From Streptomyces sp. JH34 (GTDB lineage Bacteria; Actinomycetota; Actinomycetes; Streptomycetales; Streptomycetaceae), in NCBI RefSeq assembly GCF_029428875.1, contig NZ_JAJSOO010000001.1:4836001-4900000 (forward strand): 64,000 bases of DNA. Reading direction: 5' to 3'. This document shows positions 24,687-31,942 of the stretch, one piece after another. Made by a program: the position numbers and the translations under genes. Each line of letters begins with the position of its first letter. The first letter of the stretch is position 1. The notes under the pieces are model-generated. The model was not told where the DNA came from and made no database searches. It saw nothing but the letters and a program-made list of their open reading frames with translations.

Positions 24687-25825
24687 CCATCCACCTCCCA
24701 CAGGGTGCGTACGAACCCCGCACCACCCCGCTCGACCTGGCACCGTCCGGGGCGCCGCTCGCCTCCCGCACGGTCTTCTCCGCCGCCCACGTCGTCGCCG
24801 ACCCGCACGCCGACATCAGCCCCGACGACCCCGTCGCCGTCGACTGGGACGCCACCCTCGCCTTCCGCCGCCACCTCTGGTCGCACGGCCTGGGCGTCGC
24901 CGAGGCGATGGACACCGCGCAGCGCGGCATGGGCCTGGACTGGGCCGGAGCCGCGGAGCTGATCCGCCGCTCCGCCGCCGAGGCGAAGTCCGTGGGCGGC
25001 CTGATCGCCTGCGGTGTGGGCACCGACCAGCTCACCGGCCCCGCCACCCTGACCGAGGTGCGCGCCGCGTACGAGGAGCAGCTCGCCCTGGTCGAGGAGA
25101 GCGGAGCGCGGGCCATCCTGATGGCCTCCCGCGCGCTGGCCGCCGCGGCGAAGGGCCCCGAGGACTACCTGGAGACGTACGCCCATCTCCTGCGCCAGGC
25201 CACCGAGCCGGTCGTCCTCCACTGGCTCGGCCCCATGTTCGACCCGGCGCTGGAGGGCTACTGGGGCAGCACGGACCTCGACGCCGCCACGGACACCTTC
25301 CTGAAGGTCATCGCCGAACACCCGGACAAGGTCGACGGCATCAAGATCTCGCTCCTGGACGCCGAGCGCGAGATCGACGTACGGCGCCGTCTCCCGAGCG
25401 GGGTGCGCTGCTACACCGGTGACGACTTCAACTACCCCGAGCTGATCGCCGGTGACGACCGCGGCTTCAGCCACGCCCTGCTCGGCATCTTCGACCCGCT
25501 CGGCCCGCTGGCCGCGCACGCGGTGCGGGTCCTGGACACCGGGGACGTGCGGGGCTTCCGCGATCTGCTGGACCCCACGGTCGAGCTGTCGCGCCACCTT
25601 TTCAAGGCCCCGACCCGCTTCTACAAGACGGGCGTGGTGTTCCTCGCCTGGCTGGCGGGCCACCAGGACCACTTCACGATGGTCGGCGGGCTGCAGTCGG
25701 CCCGTTCGCTGCCGCACCTGGCGAAGGCGTACGAACTGGCCGACCGGCTGGGCCTGTTCCCGGACCCCGAGCTGGCCGAGTCCCGGATGCGCGCCCTGTT
25801 GACCGTTCACGGAGGAAGCCGATGA
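24683..25825 (+). CDS. DUF993 family protein (dihydrodipicolinate synthase-like barrel)
   Basis: 380 residues. It has the DUF993 features I recognise: GLIACGVGTDQL, YLETYAHLL, PVVLHWLGPMFDP, VDGIKISLLD (a Lys where aldolases form a Schiff base) and CYTGDDFNYPELI. The fold resembles class I aldolases of the DHDPS group, so retro-aldol or dehydratase activity is likely but unproven. The GTG overlaps the previous stop (GTGA) and its own stop overlaps the next ATG (ATGA), so the three genes are translated together. Confidence 0.85.
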   Translation: MTIHLPQGAYEPRTTPLDLAPSGAPLASRTVFSAAHVVADPHADISPDDPVAVDWDATLAFRRHLWSHGLGVAEAMDTAQRGMGLDWAGAAELIRRSAAEAKSVGGLIACGVGTDQLTGPATLTEVRAAYEEQLALVEESGARAILMASRALAAAAKGPEDYLETYAHLLRQATEPVVLHWLGPMFDPALEGYWGSTDLDAATDTFLKVIAEHPDKVDGIKISLLDAEREIDVRRRLPSGVRCYTGDDFNYPELIAGDDRGFSHALLGIFDPLGPLAAHAVRVLDTGDVRGFRDLLDPTVELSRHLFKAPTRFYKTGVVFLAWLAGHQDHFTMVGGLQSARSLPHLAKAYELADRLGLFPDPELAESRMRALLTVHGGSR

Positions 25826-26655
25826 GCACCGAACTGTCGCGCCTGTCCGTCAACCAGGAGACGGTCCGGCAGCTGTCCCTGCCCGAACTCGCCGAGGGCT
25901 GCGCCAAGGCGGGCATCGGCAGTGTCGGCCTGTGGCGCGCCCCGGTGCAGGAGTACGGCGTCGAGCGCGCCGGGCAGCTGATGAGGGACGCGGGCCTGAC
26001 CGTCACCAGTCTCTGCCGCGGCGGATTCCTCACCGCGACCGACCCCGCCGAGCGCGCCCGTGCGCTGGACGACAACCGTGCGGCCGTCGACGAGGCCGCG
26101 GGCGTGAACACCGACACCCTGGTCCTGGTCTCCGGCGGGCTCCCCGCGGGGGAGAAGGACCTGCACGCGGCACGTGAGCGGATCGCCGACGCCCTGGCCG
26201 AACTGGCGCCGTACGCCTACGAGCGGGGTGTCCGGCTCGCGATCGAGCCGCTGCACCCGATGTTCGCGTCGGACCGCTGCGTGGTCTCCACGCTTTCGCA
26301 GGCCCTGGACCTCGCGGAGCGGTTCCCGGCCGAGCAGGTCGGGGTGGTCGTGGACGCCTACCACATCTGGTGGGACGACCAGGTTGCCGCGCAGATCGCG
26401 CGGGCGGGCGCGGGTGGCCGGATCCACTCCTTCCAGCTGGCCGACTGGATCACCCCGCTCCCGGCGGGCGTCCTGGTGGGCCGTGGCCAACTGGGCGACG
26501 GCTGCGTGGACTTCCGTGCCATGCGCCGCCAGGTGGAGGCCACAGGATTCGACGGACCGATCGAGGTCGAGATCTTCAACGAGGGACTCTGGGCGCGTGA
26601 CGGCGCCGAAGTGATCGGCGAAGTCGCAGCCCGGTACCTGGAACACGCCTGCTGA
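25822..26655 (+). CDS. Sugar phosphate isomerase/epimerase family protein
   Basis: 277 residues, a TIM barrel of the xylose-isomerase-like superfamily. Probable metal ligands lie in LAIEPLHPM, VVVDAYHIWWD, IHSFQLADW and IEVEIFNEGLW. It is third in the LacI-controlled operon, coupled to DUF993 by ATGA. It probably isomerises or epimerises the keto product of the oxidoreductase. A related but different barrel protein occurs at 1560-2348. Confidence 0.87.
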   Translation: MSTELSRLSVNQETVRQLSLPELAEGCAKAGIGSVGLWRAPVQEYGVERAGQLMRDAGLTVTSLCRGGFLTATDPAERARALDDNRAAVDEAAGVNTDTLVLVSGGLPAGEKDLHAARERIADALAELAPYAYERGVRLAIEPLHPMFASDRCVVSTLSQALDLAERFPAEQVGVVVDAYHIWWDDQVAAQIARAGAGGRIHSFQLADWITPLPAGVLVGRGQLGDGCVDFRAMRRQVEATGFDGPIEVEIFNEGLWARDGAEVIGEVAARYLEHAC

Positions 26656-26975
26656 GAGGGGTCCGGACGGCGGGAGGTAAATAGATCGCAAAGGCGTGCA
26701 ACCTTTGCGTACCCTCCCCGGTCGTACTCAGCGTCGGGACTTCCGGGGAGGGGTCCGGGGGGATCGGGAAGCCCGACGGAGGGGGAAAGCGAGGGGGGTC
26801 CGGCCTGTGGGCCGGGCCCCATTCCGCTTCCCGGACCGTGCGCTTCCCGGGCCGTGCGCTTCCCGGACCGTCCGAGGCGGATCTGACCGCCCGGGTCCCG
26901 CACCATCCCCGTCGACGGCACCACGTACACGACGCTCCGGAACAGCCCGGTCGCCGGTCTGGGAGGATCGCCGGG
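26656..26975. other. 320-bp spacer with inverted and tandem repeats
   Basis: No gene seen. CGCAAAGG (26687-26694) and CCTTTGCG (26702-26709) form a perfect 8-bp inverted repeat 31 bp after the isomerase stop. Three 16-bp tandem copies of CGCTTCCCGGACCGTG-like sequence run from 26825 to 26872 with one or two mismatches. The inverted repeat could be an operator or a weak terminator; the tandem repeat has no evident role. Confidence 0.6.
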
Positions 26976-27542
26976 ATGACCAGACATTTCTCGATCACCT
27001 ACCGGTGCGTAGGTGCGCTCCTCCACGAGACCGGAATGGTCTCCGAGGAGAAGACGCGCGGCGTCCTCGATGACGCCGCCACCTATGCGGATGACGAGCT
27101 GGACCAGTACGCGGCGGCTCGTGCCCTGGAGAGCTTCGGGGTGGCGGTCTCGGTCCACGCCGACGACATCGACTCCATCCACGAGGGCTACAGGGGCCTC
27201 CTGGCGGACGCCGCCGAGGTCGCCGGTGGCGAGGTCGCCATCACCGACGTCCGGATCGTCGAGGGGGAGGGTGGCTTCGAGGGTGGCCGCCTCGACGCCG
27301 TCGAGTTCAGGAGGGACGGCAAGCTCCTCTCCATCCCAGCCGAACACTTCGCGGAGGACTACTACGACCACGCGGCGGCCTGTCGGGCCATCGCCGCGAC
27401 CTCCCGTGACGACGACCCGCGCACATGGCGAGGCGTCGGCTTCGCACGCGAGCCGGGCGCCGGCTACGACAGCATCATGGTCCTCGCCACACCCGAGCAG
27501 CGGGAGACGCTTCACCAGTACCTGGGACTGACGTTCCCCTGA
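26976..27542 (+). CDS. Hypothetical protein, 188 aa
   Basis: 188 residues from ATG 26976, with GGGAGG 9 nt upstream. Acidic and soluble, with no signal peptide or membrane segment. It contains DDELDQYAAARALESFGVAV and an EHFAEDYYDHAAAC stretch, without any catalytic motif I recognise. Codon use is typical for the genome. It stands alone between the sugar operon and the HxlR gene; I assign no function. Confidence 0.75.
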   Translation: MTRHFSITYRCVGALLHETGMVSEEKTRGVLDDAATYADDELDQYAAARALESFGVAVSVHADDIDSIHEGYRGLLADAAEVAGGEVAITDVRIVEGEGGFEGGRLDAVEFRRDGKLLSIPAEHFAEDYYDHAAACRAIAATSRDDDPRTWRGVGFAREPGAGYDSIMVLATPEQRETLHQYLGLTFP

Positions 27543-27606
27543 ACAGCGGTTGACCGGGCCCCGGGGCAGGCCGTCCTCGGAACCCGTCGGTGCGCCGTCC
27601 GTGACC

Positions 27607-27990
27607 TCAGGCGCCGTCGAAGCCGCTCCTGGCCGCCTCGATGTGGCCGATGTGCCGGTGGGTCCAGTCGCACATCACGTCGACCGTCTTCCGCAGCCCC
27701 TGACCCGGTCCGGTCAGGGTGTACTCGACCTTCGGCGGGACCGTGGGATACACGGTGCGCTCGACCAGACCGTTGCGCTCCAGCATGCGCAGGTTCTGGG
27801 TGAGCATCTTGTGGCTGACCCCCTCGACCGCGCTCCGCAGCTCACTGAAGCGCAGGGTGCGGTCGCCCAGGGCCTCGATGATCAGGAGTGCCCACTTGTT
27901 GGCGACGTCCGAGAAGATCTCCCGCGCCAGTGAATCCGCGCGCCTCAGATCGGCCTGTTCCTCGGGGGAGCCGCTGAACTGCTTGGTCAC
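27607..27990 (-). CDS. HxlR-type winged-helix transcriptional regulator
   Basis: 127 residues. HxlR hallmarks: NKWALLIIEALGDRTLRFSELRSAVEGVSHKMLTQ around residues 31-65, LRMLERNGLVERTVYPTVPPKVEY forming the wing, and LTGPGQGL. The GTG start at 27990 has only a weak ribosome site (CCAGAAG). It is divergent from the RidA-like gene, with a small palindrome between, the classic arrangement of an HxlR repressor and its target. Confidence 0.92.
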   Translation of the reverse strand: MTKQFSGSPEEQADLRRADSLAREIFSDVANKWALLIIEALGDRTLRFSELRSAVEGVSHKMLTQNLRMLERNGLVERTVYPTVPPKVEYTLTGPGQGLRKTVDVMCDWTHRHIGHIEAARSGFDGA

Positions 27991-28006
27991 CTTCTGGTAC
28001 CTCTGT

Positions 28007-28018
28007 CACTAAAAAGTG
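28007..28018. promoter_or_regulatory. Candidate HxlR operator
   Basis: CACT-AAAA-AGTG inverted repeat, unusually AT-rich for this genome, 17 bp upstream of the HxlR start and 99 bp upstream of the RidA-like start. Position suggests autoregulation; no direct proof. Confidence 0.4.
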
Positions 28019-28116
28019 CGTTCTTCCACGTCAGCGCTCACTCTCCTACGGTTCCTGAGTAACCACAAGAGAGCACGTGCGGCCCGTCAGGGCTTCGCTG
28101 CAAGGAGGCGGACAGC

Positions 28117-28524
28117 ATGGCCATCACCCTGACCAACCCCACGGGACTGCCGGAGATCGATGTCTACCGGCAGGTGTCGGTCGCGACCGGTTCGAAGCTG
28201 GTCTTCGTCGCCGGACAGGTCGCCTGGGACGCCGACGGCGTCACGGTGGGCGAAGGCGACCTGGCGGCCCAGGTCGAGCAGTGCTACGTCAACGTCGCCA
28301 CCGCGCTGGCGGGCGTCGGAGCCTCTTTCGACGACGTGGCGAAGCTGAACGTGCACGTCGTCGGCTGGACCCCCGACAAGATGCCCCTGCTCCTGGAGGG
28401 GATCTCCCGGGCGTCCGCCCGGCTGGGCACCACCCCGGTACCGCCGGCCACCATGCTCGGCGTCGCCGCCTTGGACGTCCCCGAGCACCTGGTCGAGGTA
28501 GAGGCCACGGCGGTCATCGACTGA
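28117..28524 (+). CDS. RidA family protein (reactive intermediate/imine deaminase-like)
   Basis: 135 residues, the usual RidA length. Features include KLVFVAGQVAWDADG, QVEQCYVNVATALAGVGA, DDVAKLNVHVV and PATMLGVAALDVPEHLVEVEATAVI. The strictly conserved Arg of true RidA (in the motif around RxxxP) is replaced here by PVPPATML, so it may belong to a Rid subgroup without imine deaminase activity. ATG 28117 follows AAGGAGG. Divergent from the HxlR regulator, which probably controls it. Confidence 0.88.
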   Translation: MAITLTNPTGLPEIDVYRQVSVATGSKLVFVAGQVAWDADGVTVGEGDLAAQVEQCYVNVATALAGVGASFDDVAKLNVHVVGWTPDKMPLLLEGISRASARLGTTPVPPATMLGVAALDVPEHLVEVEATAVID

Positions 28525-28755
28525 GGCGGCGGGGAGTCCGCCCCCAAGGGCCGAACCGCCGGTGGCAGGCTCCGTCGGCCGACCACGGTCGAGGGAGTTC
28601 CTGTACCGTCTTCCCGGGCCCGAACCGTTCAGGCGTGTCAGCTCTCACCGCCCGCCGACACGACTGCGCAGACTGGGACTTCACCCATCCGAGGGCCGAG
28701 GAGGGTGGGTCCGGTCGTGCGCGGGTGCGCAGGCGACGCGACGCCGAACCCGAAT

Positions 28756-30177
28756 ATGAGTAAGGGAATTGCATGGCACGTGAGGATGATCCTTCCAGAC
28801 GCGTACCGCCGAGTTCCGGTACGTCCTCCGGCGCGTCCGGGAGTTCGCCGGCGCCGGCCCCCCCGGGCGGTACCGATCCAGGGTGCGGCCGGGGACGCGG
28901 CTGACACCCTGAGTCCCGGCGGCCCGCGCGGCCGCAAGGAGGACACGTCGTCCACGGCGGCCGGCCCGGACGCCGCCGCGCAGGGCCCGGCGAGTGGGAG
29001 CCCGGAGAGCAAGGACTCCGGGAGCGAGGCTCTCGAGGGTGCGGACGAGACACGGACCGTGAAGCGAGCGGGTACGGCCGCCGCCACCGCTTCCGTCACC
29101 GGTGCCGCCCGGGGCATCGGCGTCCCGGAGCCGTCGACGCAGGAGGCGCCCGGACGGGCGTCGGCCGACGGCTCCGACGAGACCACCGTGGCTTCGGCTT
29201 CGGCGTCGCCCGCCTCCGACCCGGTCGCGGCGCACGCGGCCACCGGTACCGTCAGCGGGTCCCCGAGCCCCGCAGTCGCAGTCGCGACGGCGGCGGCGGG
29301 CAGCGGTGGCGTGGGCACGCGCGCGGTCGGCGAACTGCTCGGCAGCCGACCGAAGAAACCGATGCTGGCCGCGGCGGCGATCATCGGCGCGATCCTGGTT
29401 TCCGTACCGTTCCTCATCTCGGGCCAGGACGACCGCAAGCCCGAGCAGGACCGCACGCAGAACGCGGCAGGCACGGTCCTGGGCACCGAAAGCTCCGAGC
29501 CCCCGGAGACCTACACCAGCAAGTCGCCGAGCCCTTCCGTGACTCCGAGCAAGGAGAAGGAGAAGGAGAAGGCGAAGGTGCAGGTGCAGGAGAAGCCGTC
29601 CGAGGCGCCTGCCGTCAAGCCGGTGATGGTACCGCCGCCGAAGAAGCCTGAGCGCAAGCCCACGGCCACGGTGACGGCGAAGGCGTTGCCGAGCACGGCC
29701 GCCGACGCGTTGAGCAGTCTCGCCGAGGCCGACCCCGAGGGGCGGCACATCTGTTACCGGGCCTTCGTGTCCGGGAGTGGCTGGCAGGCACCGGTGTGCG
29801 ACGGGACGATGGCCGGGACGGCGGGCCAGGGGAAGCAGATCACGGCTCTCAACATCGCGGTGTGGAACGTCGGCGGGTCCTCCGCGAACGCCCTGCTGCA
29901 CGACCAGGGTTCGACGAGTGGCAACGCAAAGTGGGCCCCGAGCTGGACGGCCCTCGCCGCAGACGGCAAGAACAACTACATAGGCAGTTCGAAGCAGGGT
30001 GCCCCTTTCATGACGGGATTCGCCATGAACGTCGGTAAGGGCGGCGTCTGCCACACGGCCAAAATGGGCAACGGCGGCTGGGGCAGGCAGTACTGCAAGA
30101 ACAGCCGACCCGAGTACATGTTCGTCGGCACCACCGACAACAAGGGCTGGTTCGAGGCCGTGAAGCTCACGGTATGA
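28756..30177 (+). CDS. Membrane-anchored protein with ChW-like C-terminal repeats; 5' end probably frameshifted
   Basis: The intact frame encodes a disordered Ser/Ala/Gly region, one membrane helix (PMLAAAAIIGAILVSVPFLI), a Lys/Glu/Pro linker, and a C-terminal domain with two Trp/Gly-rich repeats (YRAFVSGSGWQAPVCDG, then a second one ending GWFEAVKLTV) like clostridial hydrophobic W repeats. The in-frame ATG at 28756 has no ribosome site and gives an Arg/Pro-rich N-terminus typical of an out-of-frame reading. An ATG at 28773 has AAGGGA upstream and reads MAREDDPSRRVPPSSGTSSG, but stops after 43 codons. Removing one C from the C7 run at 28858-28864 joins the two. Exposed surface or extracytoplasmic role likely; function unknown. 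Confidence 0.7.
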   Translation: MSKGIAWHVRMILPDAYRRVPVRPPARPGVRRRRPPRAVPIQGAAGDAADTLSPGGPRGRKEDTSSTAAGPDAAAQGPASGSPESKDSGSEALEGADETRTVKRAGTAAATASVTGAARGIGVPEPSTQEAPGRASADGSDETTVASASASPASDPVAAHAATGTVSGSPSPAVAVATAAAGSGGVGTRAVGELLGSRPKKPMLAAAAIIGAILVSVPFLISGQDDRKPEQDRTQNAAGTVLGTESSEPPETYTSKSPSPSVTPSKEKEKEKAKVQVQEKPSEAPAVKPVMVPPPKKPERKPTATVTAKALPSTAADALSSLAEADPEGRHICYRAFVSGSGWQAPVCDGTMAGTAGQGKQITALNIAVWNVGGSSANALLHDQGSTSGNAKWAPSWTALAADGKNNYIGSSKQGAPFMTGFAMNVGKGGVCHTAKMGNGGWGRQYCKNSRPEYMFVGTTDNKGWFEAVKLTV

Positions 30178-30512
30178 CCCACCGGGCTTCGGCCCGCGAG
30201 GCAGAGCCCCCTGGAATTCGCCGCCACCAGGGGGCTCCGCCGTGTCCGGCCCGGAGCCCGCGAAGCACGCCGGAGTGATCGCCCGGGCCATGCGGATGCC
30301 ACGACGGCTCAGCTCCTCTGGGCCCGCCTCACGGTGTTGTTGCAGGACACGTCAACCTCTCACTGCCGGTTGTATGGGGTCGACGCTACGGTCAGTCAGC
30401 CCTTCACGGAGAGTGAGCCGGAACCACCCGCCAGCTCAAGTCGCGGGTCCGGCAGCTCCAGCCTCGGGTCCGGCAGTTCAGGCCGCTGGGCCGGGGCGGA
30501 GCCCGACAGCCG
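30178..30512. other. Convergent spacer with terminator and short direct repeat
   Basis: Besides the terminator at 30204-30237, the spacer holds CGGGTCCGGCAG at 30444-30455 and 30465-30476 (21-bp period). No gene is supported. Confidence 0.6.
30204..30237. terminator. Hairpin terminator between convergent genes
   Basis: GAGCCCCCTGG (30204-30214) and CCAGGGGGCTC (30227-30237) are perfect 11-bp arms with a 12-nt loop, 27 nt after the membrane-protein stop. It probably serves the plus-strand gene and may also stop transcription from the methyltransferase side. Confidence 0.85.
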
Positions 30513-31259
30513 TCATCGAATGAGCGGGCCGGCCCCGTCCGGCTTCCTGAACAGTGCGGTCCAGAGGAAGTCCTCGCCGAAGTGGGGGGAGCCGGCGGGC
30601 TCGTCCCGCATCCGGCGCAGTTCGATCTCCTCCATCCCGGAGAAGATCCAGCGCAGCGACTCGGGCGTGTAGGCGAGCCCGCCCTGAAGTCCCGCACCGC
30701 CGTAGAACTCCGCGTCGGGCAGTTCCGAACCCATGGCCCCCGAGGCGAAGCAGCTGAGGGAGAGATACCCGCCGGGGGCGAGGGTACGGTCGACGAGTTC
30801 GAGGTAGCTGACGCGCCGGTGGGGCGGCAGGTGGTGGAAGCAGCCGGAGTCGTGAACAAGGTCGTACGGCCCGGCGGGCGCGTCGTCGGCGAAGGCGTCC
30901 CCGCAGTGGAAGCGGATGTCTGCTCCCGCATCGGCGGCCCGCTCCTCGGCCCAGGCGATGGCCCCCGGCGACAGATCGACGGCATCCACCTCGAAACCCC
31001 GTGACGCCAGGTACAGGGCGTTGCGTCCTGGTCCGCAGCCGAGATCGAGGGCACGGCCGGGGGCGACGACGCCCCGGTCGAGGAAGGAGACGAGGCTCTC
31101 GTCCGGCTTCGCCACGAAGAAGGGCACGGGCTTCGAGCGGTCCTCGTAGAACCCGTCCCACCAGGCGCCCGCACCGCTGGTCCACCGGTCGGCCCCAGGC
31201 GCGAACAGGCTGTCCATGAGCTTCAGTACGTCGTCCACCGAGCGTATGTTCCGGTCCAT
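30513..31259 (-). CDS. Class I SAM-dependent methyltransferase
   Basis: 248 residues. SAM-binding motif I is ALDLGCGPGRNALYLA, acidic motif II follows at EVDAVDLSPGAI, and motif IV-like at YDLVHDSGCFHHLPPHRR; this resembles the thiopurine/small-molecule methyltransferase type. The C-terminal part, HFGEDFLWTALFRKP, is typical of that group. ATG 31259 is preceded by AAGGGGG. Neighbours give no substrate clue. The substrate is unknown. Confidence 0.88.
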   Translation of the reverse strand: MDRNIRSVDDVLKLMDSLFAPGADRWTSGAGAWWDGFYEDRSKPVPFFVAKPDESLVSFLDRGVVAPGRALDLGCGPGRNALYLASRGFEVDAVDLSPGAIAWAEERAADAGADIRFHCGDAFADDAPAGPYDLVHDSGCFHHLPPHRRVSYLELVDRTLAPGGYLSLSCFASGAMGSELPDAEFYGGAGLQGGLAYTPESLRWIFSGMEEIELRRMRDEPAGSPHFGEDFLWTALFRKPDGAGPLIR

Positions 31260-31502
31260 TCAGAACCCCCTTCGCGAGACCCCAACTCTATTCTGTCGAG
31301 GGGTGTTTCAGCAGCTCGGAGGCGGTGTGAGGGCTCGCTGTGGGGCCCGCACCGCAGCGTCCAGGAGCACCCGGCCCAGAGCCCTTGGGTGGAACCCGTC
31401 CCGCTGCCCACGCACCGCCGGAGAGTCTCGGAGGGCCCTTCCCGGCGGCAGCCCAGGCGTGTTTCTCGACCACTTCGCAGGCGATGCGGTCGGAGGGGGC
31501 TG

Positions 31503-31835
31503 TCAGGCTTCGATATCCCACTCGACGCAGTGGTGTCCCGACTCGTGTTCGTAGGTCGACGGCCGGTAGTACAGGAAGGGCGAGCCCGTCTCCAAGGAAT
31601 CGGCCAGGACCCGGAAGAGCTCTGCCGGACCGGTCGCCCAGAGGGTGCCGTCGAGATCTCCCGACCCGATGCCCATCTCGTACACATGTCCGTACGAAGG
31701 CCCAGGGCGGTGATCGACGAAGGCGACGCCCCCGTCGTTGGGCCGGGCGATCGGCACGCACAGGTGCAGAGCCACGGGTATGCGCCCGGCGGCGAGGTCG
31801 GCGTCCACACGCCGCAGGGTGTCGGTCAGGGCCAT
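31503..31835 (-). CDS. Hypothetical protein, 110 aa
   Basis: 110 residues from ATG 31835 (MALTDTLRRVDADLAAGRIP). It contains LHLCVPIARPNDGGVAFVDHRPGPSYGHVYEM and ends GHHCVEWDIEA. The pattern is loosely like SMI1/KNR4 (SUKH) family immunity-type proteins, but shorter and not convincing. A longer in-frame start at 31925 is possible but gives an Arg/His-rich leader. There is no toxin gene nearby. Function not assigned. Confidence 0.6.
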   Translation of the reverse strand: MALTDTLRRVDADLAAGRIPVALHLCVPIARPNDGGVAFVDHRPGPSYGHVYEMGIGSGDLDGTLWATGPAELFRVLADSLETGSPFLYYRPSTYEHESGHHCVEWDIEA

Positions 31836-31942
31836 GCGCACATCATCGGTCGCCGGGTGTGTTCCGCACCAACGCTTATGGGTCCTGCTCGCGTGCCGGG
31901 TGCTCCTCCGCGCTGTCGGCCCCACCCGATACCGTCGGCACC

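Noticed and set aside
30238..30512. Possible small gene across the direct repeats
   Set aside because: No start with ribosome site, Ser/Gly low-complexity reading only, and both neighbours converge here.
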